The notes under the pieces were generated by a model. It saw only the letters and a program-made list of their open reading frames with translations. It did no database searches and had not been told where the DNA came from. A stretch of DNA of 12,641 bases, taken from the NCBI GenBank assembly GCA_016844545.1, contig JAENJC010000015.1, positions 1 to 12,641 of the forward strand. The letters are read 5' to 3'. Position 1 is the stretch's first letter. Every line of letters begins with the position of its first letter. This DNA is from Deltaproteobacteria bacterium. Lineage in GTDB: Bacteria > Desulfobacterota > JAENJC01. Shown one piece after another: positions 5,979 through 12,641 of this stretch. The position numbers and the translations under genes are program-made.

Positions 5979-7028
5979 TTGAGCCTTTCTGAACGATACT
6001 GTAAAGGTGCTGCCGACTCCCTCTTTGCTTTTTACCGAGACACTGCCGCCCATTGCATCCATAAGCAATCCGACAATATAAAGGCCAAGCCCGGTCCCTT
6101 TTGCCATTTCGCTGCCTTTAGCACGAAAAAACTTTTCAAATATCTTTGGCAGTTCATCTTCCGGTATCCCGCATCCTGTATCCCTGACTGAGACCTCAAT
6201 GCCGTTGGATGTATTGTTGGTACATATCCAGATATTCCCATTCTTCCTGTTGTATTTAACGGCATTGGATAAGAGGTTTATAAGGACCTGTCTTATTGCA
6301 GTGGAATTCCCGATCACCATACATGCCGAGACGTCGGTAAAGTGAATATCTACCTCTTTGCTGACCGTATCTGCGCTAACGGCGTTGATGGCCCAGTTAA
6401 GCTGCTCGGCAATGTCGACATTTTCCATAGGAAATAAACCATCGCCTTTCTCAAGTTTAGACAAGAGAAAGACATCGTTTAGAAGGCTATCCATATGCTT
6501 GGCGCTGGAATTTACGTAGTACATGTATTTGGCGTTATCTCCATTCTCCATTGCCAGCTTGCTGAAGCCTCCAACAGTAGTAAGAGAGTTTTTCAGCTCA
6601 TGGACCAGATATTGAAGGGAATCATGCCCTTCTTTTTCCTTTCTTTTAAGGGTTTTTATAGTCTTTTCTTTTTCCAGAAGCCTTTTTACCCTGAGCATGA
6701 GTTCCTTTACAGAGAAAGGTTTGGGAAGATAGTCGTCAGCCCCGATAGTCAGCCCCTTAATCTGCTCGTCCTTTGTGGACAGGGCAGTGAGCATGATTAT
6801 AGGTATAGTCACACCTTTAGAGCGCAATCTATCGCATATTTCCCATCCATTAAGCCCCGGGAGCATTATGTCCAGGAGCATGAGATCGAGGTTATGCATC
6901 TGTAAAGCAATTATCGCCTCCTCTCCATTTTGAGCAGTCAGAGTCCTGTATCCCTCTTTCTGGAGGTTATATTTGAGCAGCTCTACAGTGTCCTTTGTGT
7001 CCTCAACGATTAAGACCGTTTCATTCAT
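5973..7028 (-). CDS. Response-regulator receiver / histidine kinase hybrid
   Basis: 351 residues, cytoplasmic, no membrane segment or PAS domain. A receiver domain comes first: acidic D10, phospho-acceptor D53 (LLDIMLPGLNGWE), T81 and K103 in PKPF. A coiled linker follows (112-135), then a HisKA-type dimerisation helix with H143 in HELKNSL, and a HATPase_c domain with N box (NLLSNAVKYN, N255), DTGCGIP at 283-289, the F box near 297 and GTGLGL at 311-316. All catalytic residues are present, so an active kinase gated by its own receiver is likely. No DNA-binding output is encoded, so its partner lies elsewhere, perhaps a PhoB-like regulator acting on the two arrays. The ATG overlaps the stop of the 32-residue protein (ATGA), implying coupling. 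Confidence 0.92.
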   Translation of the reverse strand: MNETVLIVEDTKDTVELLKYNLQKEGYRTLTAQNGEEAIIALQMHNLDLMLLDIMLPGLNGWEICDRLRSKGVTIPIIMLTALSTKDEQIKGLTIGADDYLPKPFSVKELMLRVKRLLEKEKTIKTLKRKEKEGHDSLQYLVHELKNSLTTVGGFSKLAMENGDNAKYMYYVNSSAKHMDSLLNDVFLLSKLEKGDGLFPMENVDIAEQLNWAINAVSADTVSKEVDIHFTDVSACMVIGNSTAIRQVLINLLSNAVKYNRKNGNIWICTNNTSNGIEVSVRDTGCGIPEDELPKIFEKFFRAKGSEMAKGTGLGLYIVGLLMDAMGGSVSVKSKEGVGSTFTVSFRKAQL

Positions 7029-7123
7029 CTTGGCATCCAGTGGAATATGGCTATCAGTATCCCGACAACTGTAATGGCTGCCATAAGCATTTCTATTACC
7101 TTCTGTGATTCGTCGTTATACAT
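7025..7123 (-). CDS. 32-residue single-span membrane microprotein
   Basis: The ATG at 7123 is followed by 32 codons and TGA. AAGGAGGG lies just upstream. The first eight residues are polar (MYNDESQK), residues about 9-28 are hydrophobic (LMAAITVVGILIAIFHW included), and the end is PR. The start overlaps the psiE-like stop by eight bases and the stop overlaps the kinase ATG (ATGA), so the three genes are tightly coupled. The strong ribosome binding site, coupling and clean membrane helix support a real gene. A role as a membrane partner of the PsiE-like protein, or as an input to the otherwise soluble kinase, is inference. Confidence 0.68.
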   Translation of the reverse strand: MYNDESQKVIEMLMAAITVVGILIAIFHWMPR

Positions 7124-7553
7124 CTTTCCCTCCTTTTTCCGTTATACTACCCGGTGATCTTATTATAGCCATGACCCTCAGTCCGCCAAGCGCTGTAATC
7201 AAAATGGACATGGCGATCAGTTCCTGCCACTCAAGTTCGTGTTGATAGAGCGCTATCATCAGTACCCTCATTATGGCGATCAGGGTCATGTCCGCCATCA
7301 AGGTAATCCTTACCCTCTTGAGTTCAAAATATTCAAGTAGTCCCCTGAAAAGCTCCAGAACAACAATCATCCCCAGGATGTCTGTCACAAGGACGTTGAA
7401 CCCTGTATCAATGCTACCGCTGTAAATCTTTCCTATGTCAAGGAATATCCTGGCAGTGCCGATGACGAGGGCAAGGATAACAAACAGGGTAAGTGTCTTG
7501 AACACCGTATCTATTGCGATCTGCGAGGCCTTCTTAAAATCAACATTTATCAT
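7116..7553 (-). CDS. PsiE-family (phosphate-starvation-inducible E) membrane protein
   Basis: 145 residues, four predicted membrane helices at about 17-38, 55-75, 83-103 and 110-131. Length, helix layout and segments such as VTDILGMIVVLELFRGLLEY and LGGLRVMAI fit the PsiE family. Members are induced by phosphate starvation in E. coli; the biochemical role is unknown. AAGGAGATAAGCGT precedes ATG 7553, and the Pho-like repeat array lies 44 bases further upstream, which agrees with the family name. First gene of a three-gene overlapping set with the microprotein and the kinase. Confidence 0.82.
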   Translation of the reverse strand: MINVDFKKASQIAIDTVFKTLTLFVILALVIGTARIFLDIGKIYSGSIDTGFNVLVTDILGMIVVLELFRGLLEYFELKRVRITLMADMTLIAIMRVLMIALYQHELEWQELIAMSILITALGGLRVMAIIRSPGSITEKGGKDV

Positions 7554-7596
7554 ACGCTTATCTCCTTTTTATGATTTCAGATGGAGTTTAACAAAG

Positions 7597-7651
7597 GATT
7601 GTTACGGGCTTATGACGGGGAGGTTAAGATTTGGTTACAATTTGGTTTAAA
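7597..7651 (-). promoter_or_regulatory. Pho-box-like array of five 11-nt repeats, before the psiE-like operon
   Basis: Minus-strand units are TTTAAACCAAA, TTGTAACCAAA, TCTTAACCTCC, CCGTCATAAGC and CCGTAACAATC, contiguous at 11-base spacing. The last four correspond one to one with the array at 5935-5978, and the first 18 bases of that part are identical. The -10 is less clear than in the other promoter; TTAAAC near 7587-7592 is the closest match. The position before a PsiE-family gene supports phosphate control. Confidence 0.72.
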
Positions 7652-7678
7652 GAGATTTTCCATGTTGCGATGCAGTCA

Positions 7679-9001
7679 TCAAAAATAATACCTCATCCTG
7701 AACTCCACCCTGTAGTCGCTCTGTCTTTCACCATATTCACTGAGTCTGTCTCCGCCTATAAAACCTGCCTTAAGTCTCAGATCGAGGTTTGTGATTCCGG
7801 TGTACAGCAACTCAGGGGAAAGGGTGAAACTCTTGTCCGCAATATTGGTTACCCATGTTATTGACGGCGTGAAATACAGAATATCAAACGGCTCTTTCTG
7901 GCTTATCCTGAGATAAAGATATTCCCTGGCCGGGTTCATTCGTCCGTAGTTTTCTTCGGTAATATTCAAGCCCTTTTTAAGGAGCATGTCGCTCCCTGAT
8001 GCGAGATATGAATCATAGGCCGTGTCTATGAAAGAAAAATAATCCCTCATCTCACTCGTGGTAAAGCCTGCCCCGTTTCTGTAATATTCCAGGATATACG
8101 TCGTATCCCTTTCAGTGAGATACCGTATCCCCGCGAGCCAGCTCTCAGCATCGAACTCCTTTTCAAAGATATTCCCGTTGCTGTCTATAAACCGTTTCCT
8201 GTAATCTTCAATAACTGCGAATTCTCCGTGTAGCTCGAAGTTGGTGGTGATGTTCCTTGAGAAGTCCACGCCGTATCTTGCACTCTTGCTTCCGCCTGTG
8301 AGGAGCATGAGATCTATGTCTGTATCATAAAGCAAAAGGTAGAGTTTCCCTGCAAGGTTAACCTTATCTACCTCCCCGAATGTTTCGTTTATATCCTTGT
8401 AGACAGGGATTATTACGGGTGTTATGGAAACTGTCTTCAGAGGGCCTTCAAGGCTCTTTATATAGTCCGCTGACGCAACTATAAATCCTTCGAGGCTCAG
8501 TTCCGGGTCGTCGGGGTTTTTCGGCCTGTCAATAAATGCAACCGGATTCCAAGCATAACCTTTCCCCCATTTCAGCGTTTTTTTGCCCATGTCTATTGTC
8601 AGTGCAGATGAAGGCTTTAATGAGAGATATGCCTCATAAACGATTGTCTTCTGGTCTTCGCTGAGATATGATTTTTTATAGTCAGTATTCGTTCTTACAA
8701 AAAGGCGCGAAATCCCTTTTTCCAGACTGCCCTCCAGTTGCAGGGCGGCGTTATACTCTTCAAGCGTCGCTCCTTCATCGCGGTTATAAAAAAGGAGCTT
8801 GTATAGAGATGCATCTTTGTCGAGTCCGAAAAGAACGGGCCTTAATTCCGCATATCCGCCAATGTGATAAGGCTTTTTTTCTATTTCGGAGAGGTCAAAG
8901 GTGTATTCCTCGGCAAAAGCGGGCGAGGCAAGATAGGAGATTGAAAGAAAGCAGATAAGGGCTGTCGTTAATATATTGTCCCAAAGATAGCGTAATGTCA
9001 T
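7679..9001 (-). CDS. Outer-membrane beta-barrel protein, function unknown
   Basis: 440 residues. A signal peptide ends at about residue 30 (ASPAFA, cut before EE). The mature part alternates polar and apolar residues throughout and ends in RMRYYF, with the terminal phenylalanine typical of proteins inserted by BamA. A conserved-looking stretch, GKKTLKWGKGYAWNPVAF at 139-156, is reminiscent of barrels built on porin or DUF1302-like folds. It starts 80 bases after the KAP NTPase gene; no good ribosome binding site or promoter is visible before ATG 9001, so expression is probably low or from readthrough. The gene stops just upstream of the psiE Pho array. A porin for anions would suit the neighbourhood, but nothing in the sequence shows it. 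Confidence 0.8.
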   Translation of the reverse strand: MTLRYLWDNILTTALICFLSISYLASPAFAEEYTFDLSEIEKKPYHIGGYAELRPVLFGLDKDASLYKLLFYNRDEGATLEEYNAALQLEGSLEKGISRLFVRTNTDYKKSYLSEDQKTIVYEAYLSLKPSSALTIDMGKKTLKWGKGYAWNPVAFIDRPKNPDDPELSLEGFIVASADYIKSLEGPLKTVSITPVIIPVYKDINETFGEVDKVNLAGKLYLLLYDTDIDLMLLTGGSKSARYGVDFSRNITTNFELHGEFAVIEDYRKRFIDSNGNIFEKEFDAESWLAGIRYLTERDTTYILEYYRNGAGFTTSEMRDYFSFIDTAYDSYLASGSDMLLKKGLNITEENYGRMNPAREYLYLRISQKEPFDILYFTPSITWVTNIADKSFTLSPELLYTGITNLDLRLKAGFIGGDRLSEYGERQSDYRVEFRMRYYF

Positions 9002-9081
9002 TTTATTAAGTGGTTGAATCGCTTGTTAATTCGGAAAGCGTAACTTGATTTCCTTCGCAGAACAATGTCACGACGTTTTTC

Positions 9082-10470
9082 TCACGCTTTAAACTGATCA
9101 GATATCTCGATTTTTTTAACCAGGTAGTCGAGGATTCCATAAGTATCTTCATGTAAAAAAGATTGAAGCAGTTCTCTTATCCTACGCGGCCTTTCTTCCT
9201 GCTGGTTAGGCGGTATTAATTTTGGCGTATATTTAGAGACGAGTTCTTGCATTTCATCATATGAGGCACGACTACTTACAATATAAGCTTCTAATGCTCT
9301 TCCATAATTGTCTTCCAACAATTCAGTACCACCTTTGGTTTCTTTGATATAATTAAGTACATCCTCTGCGGTGGTTTTGCCAGTGGTAAATGCAATATAG
9401 AGTTTCGGATTAGCTGCCTTGAAAGCAATGAGAAAGGAAAGAAAGAGGGGATATAAATTATCATTGGGGAGTGTGGTTCTTAATACCACGCTAAGCTGTG
9501 AAAAACATTGTTCCTGTTTACGTAAGCTAAATCCAAATATTGTGGCAAGCCTTGAAAAGGTCTTAATTAGCTGGTCTTTCTCATATCTTGCATCTCTTAC
9601 AGAACGATTTCCAAAATAGGATGGAAAGCCAAACTTGGTAAAGAGGAGATTACAAAATCCTTCTGTAGGTGTTTCAGGAAGTCTATAGTCAACATCTATA
9701 AACCGCCGTAAATACCCGTCCACATTCATTCCGTTCCCATAGATAGACCGCAATGAATGACCGATCTGTTCCTTATCCAAAGCCAGGACAAAAACTATGC
9801 CCTCGATATTGAACAGGTGTTTCAGCCTTTCTAATAACTCTACAGCATATGTTGGTCGGCATCTGTCCAATTCATCTATAAAAAAGACAAGGGGCTTGTT
9901 CTCATCTCCTTCTTTTTTTGTGATCTGTTGGACAAATTTGCTGAGTTCTTTTTTGAAGTCTTTGATCGTTGATTTATCTGCTTCATACCTATCAATCTTT
10001 TCTTTAGCAAGGCCGGAATCAAAATCTGCCAATGCTTCTTCGGATAGCTCCTCTAAATTCACAACCCCTGCGGTCACTATTTTGATGGTAACCGGAATGG
10101 CTCTTTTTACTATGGAAGCTCCTAACTTTTTTGCATTTTCGTAATATACCTTTGCCTGAGAAGCTTCACCTACAGTATCAAGACATGCTTTCATCTCCCC
10201 AATAAAAGATACTAACGGATCATCCGTAAAATCGTTTTCCCACGCATTGAAATACAAACAAGGAACACCCTCCTTTTTCAGGGAACGAAGCCACATATTA
10301 ATGAATGTGGTTTTGCCTGTACCCCAAGGCGAATCTATCGCTAAAACAAAGGGCTCCCTGATCGTGGATATGAATTGTGTTAAAACTTCGGCGCTTTGCT
10401 TTCGATCCAATTGATCTTCCGCAAATGGATTATCTTCAGGGATATCTATAGGCGGTATCTTTATGCGCAT
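9082..10470 (-). CDS. KAP-family P-loop NTPase
   Basis: 462 residues. Walker A is DSPWGTGKTT at 46-55, with S47 where the first glycine usually stands. The motif FNAWEND at 74-80 is typical of KAP proteins. Walker B is PLVFFIDELDRC at 193-204 (D199, E200), followed by the family's LERLKHLF, LALDKEQI and YLRRFID segments (about 211-259). KAP NTPases are membrane-linked STAND-like ATPases, some of which act in phage exclusion; here the only apolar stretch between the Walker motifs is short (124-137). GAGG stands before ATG 10470. The gene appears more AT-rich than its neighbours and sits next to a toxin-antitoxin pair, which suggests horizontal acquisition. A defence role is inference. Confidence 0.9.
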   Translation of the reverse strand: MRIKIPPIDIPEDNPFAEDQLDRKQSAEVLTQFISTIREPFVLAIDSPWGTGKTTFINMWLRSLKKEGVPCLYFNAWENDFTDDPLVSFIGEMKACLDTVGEASQAKVYYENAKKLGASIVKRAIPVTIKIVTAGVVNLEELSEEALADFDSGLAKEKIDRYEADKSTIKDFKKELSKFVQQITKKEGDENKPLVFFIDELDRCRPTYAVELLERLKHLFNIEGIVFVLALDKEQIGHSLRSIYGNGMNVDGYLRRFIDVDYRLPETPTEGFCNLLFTKFGFPSYFGNRSVRDARYEKDQLIKTFSRLATIFGFSLRKQEQCFSQLSVVLRTTLPNDNLYPLFLSFLIAFKAANPKLYIAFTTGKTTAEDVLNYIKETKGGTELLEDNYGRALEAYIVSSRASYDEMQELVSKYTPKLIPPNQQEERPRRIRELLQSFLHEDTYGILDYLVKKIEISDQFKA

Positions 10471-10679
10471 ATTAGCCTCGTTCTCCTTTTTTCCTGCTTG
10501 GTAGGAAGGTTTGCGGAAACACGCGAAAATAAACGGGGTAGATTTATTTTAAATCCTCTACCCACCTCGCCTTGCCGCCCTTAACGACCCCTGAGCCTTC
10601 TTATCTTAAGAGGGGGGGCATGCCAGTTCCACCTCCCAAAAGGCGATGGAGTCCCATGCGGGAATGACAAAATAAGAGA
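10471..10679. other. Intergenic stretch between toxin gene and KAP gene
   Basis: No coding region is supported. An imperfect hairpin lies at 10596-10614 (stem CCTTCTTA with TAAGAGGG, one T-G pair) and could end toxin transcription, but it lacks a T-run. At about 10643-10672, GGCGATGGAGTCCCATGCGGG followed by AATGACAAAAT looks like a fragment of a dispersed repeat. TAAAAT near 10546-10551 is the best candidate -10 for the KAP gene, without a convincing -35. Confidence 0.35.
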
Positions 10680-10940
10680 TTACCTGTAAACCTCTCTGCG
10701 ATGGGCGATTCTATATACCTTAACAATCTTTTCCGAATCATTTACCTCGTAGAGTATCCTGTAATCACCCACCCTAATGCGCCATTTCGAGCCGCCGCCG
10801 CTGAGCTTTTTTGAGTTCTGTGGTCGGGGATTTTCGTATAAGCCAAGAATCGCCTCTTCAAATCTCGATAAAAGCCGGTCTGAAAAACCATCAAGGTCTT
10901 TCTGGGCCTTCGGCATTATCTGCACATCGTATTGATTCAA
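10680..10940 (-). CDS. RelE/ParE-superfamily toxin
   Basis: 86 residues, the usual length. The start YDVQIMPKAQKDLDGF, then LSGGGSKWRIRVGDYRILYEV and the end YRIAHRREVYR are textbook RelE features. R54, R56, R61, R81 and Y85 stand where RelE uses basic residues and a tyrosine for cutting mRNA on the ribosome, so RNase activity is more likely than ParE-type gyrase poisoning. TTG at 10940 is taken as the start because it completes the first strand; it overlaps the antitoxin stop (TTGA), so translation is coupled and kept below that of the antitoxin. Confidence 0.92.
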   Translation of the reverse strand: MNQYDVQIMPKAQKDLDGFSDRLLSRFEEAILGLYENPRPQNSKKLSGGGSKWRIRVGDYRILYEVNDSEKIVKVYRIAHRREVYR

Positions 10941-11158
10941 GCTGCATCCCCGGTTTTACGGCGTCTTGCAAAATAATCTTTTGCAGAAACAGGCTTACCC
11001 TTTATATTCTTTGCCTCATCAATCAATGCAGCATCCATGAGGTCTTCCCTGATCCGGCGGTTTTTCAAAATCTTTTCAAAAAATGCCTCTCTCACGCCGC
11101 TGTCAAGCGCCTTGAATGCCGTAAAGAAAACCTCTGCCGTGGCCTGATTCACCTTCAT
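10937..11158 (-). CDS. Antitoxin partner of the RelE-like toxin
   Basis: 73 residues, mostly helical and charged, placed directly before the toxin with a four-base overlap. The C-terminal part (GKPVSAKDYFARRRK, about 54-68) resembles the toxin-wrapping tails of RelB/Phd-type antitoxins. I cannot name the N-terminal DNA-binding fold with confidence. TAGGAGG precedes ATG 11158 and a strong promoter lies just upstream; such modules normally repress their own promoter. Identification rests mainly on position and size. Confidence 0.82.
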   Translation of the reverse strand: MKVNQATAEVFFTAFKALDSGVREAFFEKILKNRRIREDLMDAALIDEAKNIKGKPVSAKDYFARRRKTGDAA

Positions 11159-11188
11159 AAATTAACCTCCTATGGGTACTTTGCAGCG

Positions 11189-11217
11189 AGTATATTGGTT
11201 TTTAAAATTAATGTAAA
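11189..11217 (-). promoter_or_regulatory. Sigma-70-type promoter of the toxin-antitoxin operon
   Basis: On the minus strand, TTTACA (11217-11212) and TATACT (11194-11189) are separated by 17 bases, an almost consensus housekeeping promoter. Transcription would start near 11182, leaving a leader of about 24 bases before the antitoxin ATG. Confidence 0.75.
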
Positions 11218-11242
11218 GATTTGACTGGATTTTGAAGTCGCC

Positions 11243-11963
11243 TCATCTCAGCGATTCTATATTTGGCATAAATGTAAGGGTGAAGACCTCGTCTTTAAAC
11301 TCCCTTTTTTTGATCTTTGCAAGAATCATGACCGACTTATACCCTTTGTAAAACGGGCTGTCGGTCTCTATGACGGACGGGCGCACTATTCCGCCGCCAA
11401 AGTCCTTTACATCTTTGAAATAAAGCGTTTTTATAAGCATGCTTGCCTCCGTGAGGCACTCTATTTTTGTAGGAACCTTTTTATCCTGATCAACCCACAT
11501 CTTAATTCTGTCGTATGCCACTGTCTTTGTCTTTGCCTTAAGATGCAGTATGTACTCGCCTCCTTTTTCCTCTACCCGTTCAACATTGTATTCCGCCGCA
11601 TAATCCAGTTGCAGGATATCGGCATTGTTGAAGACCCCTCCGACGATGGACTGAAGACTTGTTGTGCGGATAGGCTTGCCGACGTTCGGGATATAAAGCC
11701 ACATGTTGTCTCCGATCCTTAGTGAGCTCCTTCCCTTTTCGCTGGCAGGGGCAAGAAAGAGGAAGGTCAACCCCCTTCTTGACGGTAAATAAGGTGAACT
11801 CTTTTTTCCTGCCGTCAGGCTCTATGTTTATGAGCTTTCTGTAAGATTCATACGATTCAGGGTTCAGGTTTCTGTCAACCTGCTTTAAAAGCTCCGCGCT
11901 GTCGATTGCATGAACCGGGATCGCATAAAATAGAATAATAAAGGTGATGATGATTTTATACAT
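11243..11963 (-). pseudogene. Outer-membrane lipoprotein-sorting (LolA-like) protein gene with a one-base frameshift
   Basis: Two overlapping frames are halves of one protein. The first supplies a signal peptide (residues 1-19, ending IPVHA) and SAELLKQVDRNLNPESYESY, ending in TVKKG. The second supplies the rest (RIGDNMWLYIPNVGKPIR, later IKMWVDQDKKVPTKIE). They join if the run of five Gs at 11775-11771 (minus strand) is read as four, giving KKG-LTFLFLAP and a 239-residue protein of normal family length. Members bind lipid or lipoprotein in the periplasm, usually beside an FtsX-type permease, as here: the start overlaps the permease stop by eight bases. A sequencing or assembly slip in the homopolymer is as likely as a real mutation. 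The stop is at 11243-11245. Confidence 0.85.
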
Positions 11964-12641
11964 GTCTCAGCGCCTCTATCGGTTCCATCCTGGATGCCTT
12001 GAACGCAGGCTGAAGGCTTGCAATGACCGAGACGATTATTACCGTTACGGATATGAAGATGAGGTCGGAAGGCGTTATATTTGCCACAAGGAGTAACCCG
12101 GTCTGCTGACCGAAATTAAACTTGATTTTTAACAGATTAAGGAGAAGGATAATTGAAACCCCGACAATATTGCCGATAAGAGCGCCTACTATGCCGAGGC
12201 AGAAGCCCTCTATCACAAACATGGAAAGTATCTTTCCGGGGAGAGTGCCAATGGCGGCTATGGTCCCTATCTCCCGTATCCTTTCATAAACGGCCATTAT
12301 CATGACGTTCATTATGCTTATCAAGACAATGGCTATGAGCATCAGCTTGATAAAGAACGTCATCACATCTATCATCCTTGCTATGTTATAGAAGGGAGAG
12401 AGAGTTTCCCATGTGTGCACCTCAAATGCAGGCTTTCCCTGGGAATTCAGGTCTTTTGAAAGTAATCCGCTGAGCTTTTCGCTAAACTTTTTCAGCCTGC
12501 CGAACTCTTTAAGCCTGATAGCTATCTCGCTTATCTCCGTTTCATCCATCCTGAGAAGTTCACGGGCATCCTCAATATGTATGTAGCCGTCCCGCCCGCC
12601 AGGCCCGACAGCGCTTTCAAGTATTCCCGCCACCTTGAACT
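11956..12641 (-). CDS. FtsX-like ABC transporter permease (LolC/LolE or MacB type), C-terminal part
   Basis: The frame is open to the window edge; the GTG at 12633 is an internal valine (FKVAGILESA), so the gene begins outside. About 228 residues are seen: the end of the extracytoplasmic domain, then three membrane helices. The FtsX signature is clear: MNVMIMAVYERIREIGTIAA after the first helix, a second helix (FCLGIVGALIGNIVGVSI), a third (LIFISVTVIIVSVIASL), and the end PAFKASRMEPIEALRHV. Such permeases pair with a separate ATPase and move lipoproteins or peptides from the inner membrane. The overlapping LolA-like gene suggests lipoprotein or lipid export. Confidence 0.9.
   Translation of the reverse strand, partial: FKVAGILESAVGPGGRDGYIHIEDARELLRMDETEISEIAIRLKEFGRLKKFSEKLSGLLSKDLNSQGKPAFEVHTWETLSPFYNIARMIDVMTFFIKLMLIAIVLISIMNVMIMAVYERIREIGTIAAIGTLPGKILSMFVIEGFCLGIVGALIGNIVGVSIILLLNLLKIKFNFGQQTGLLLVANITPSDLIFISVTVIIVSVIASLQPAFKASRMEPIEALRHV

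Noticed and set aside
9060..9082. String AACGTCGTGAC resembling the lacZ alpha start, as possible vector contamination
   Set aside because: The match is about a dozen bases only and the flanks do not continue as lacZ, so it is chance.
11243..11963. Two separate overlapping genes in different frames
   Set aside because: Together they give one signal peptide plus one LolA-like domain, and deleting one G rejoins them. Separately neither is complete, and the second would start at a TTG without a good ribosome binding site.

Overview
All recognisable genes in this window lie on the minus strand, so transcription runs from high to low coordinates. The base composition is intermediate. The organism is Gram-negative: there is an outer-membrane beta-barrel with a signal peptide, an outer-membrane lipoprotein-sorting protein, and a LolE/FtsX-like permease. 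Palindromic C/G-rich repeats, tandem HMA2/DUF5132 genes and a PsiE-like gene are reminiscent of Nitrospirota or Desulfobacterota metagenome genomes, but this is a weak impression and not a placement.

Layout in transcription order. (1) 12641-11243: the 3' part of an FtsX-like ABC permease, overlapping a LolA-like gene that is broken by one extra base in a G tract. (2) 11217-10680: a toxin-antitoxin pair (RelE/ParE-like toxin) with a near-consensus sigma-70 promoter. (3) 10470-9082: a KAP-family P-loop NTPase. (4) 9001-7679: an outer-membrane beta-barrel protein. (5) 7651-5973: a five-unit Pho-box-like array, then psiE-like, a 32-residue single-helix membrane protein, and a REC-histidine kinase, all overlapping or abutting. 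(6) 5978-1: a second Pho-box-like array, overlapping the end of the kinase gene, with a -10 element at the expected distance. It precedes an eight-gene operon: a four-cysteine small protein, an HMA2-like protein, a DUF5132-like membrane protein, an HMA2-like protein with two membrane helices, a 67-residue chimeric protein, a 22-residue-repeat amphipathic protein, a P2-type (Ca2+-ATPase-like) cation pump with its own HMA2-like N-terminus, and the start of a MetK-family enzyme.

The most interesting part is blocks 5 and 6. Two nearly identical arrays of 11-nt repeats, matching the PhoB half-site pattern, stand before a PsiE/kinase operon and before a membrane-protein/cation-pump operon. This suggests a phosphate-starvation-controlled system in which three CxxC-less HMA2-like domains, small membrane anchors and an apolipoprotein/synuclein-like repeat protein work with a divalent-cation ATPase. 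A membrane-bounded cation/phosphate compartment, comparable in gene style to ferrosome clusters but with a P2 rather than P1B pump, is a testable hypothesis, not a conclusion.

The same operon holds a clear molecular fossil. A tandem duplication of about 250 bp has fused the first 50 codons of the repeat-protein gene in frame to the last 17 codons of the upstream membrane-protein gene, and the resulting gene keeps its own ribosome binding site.
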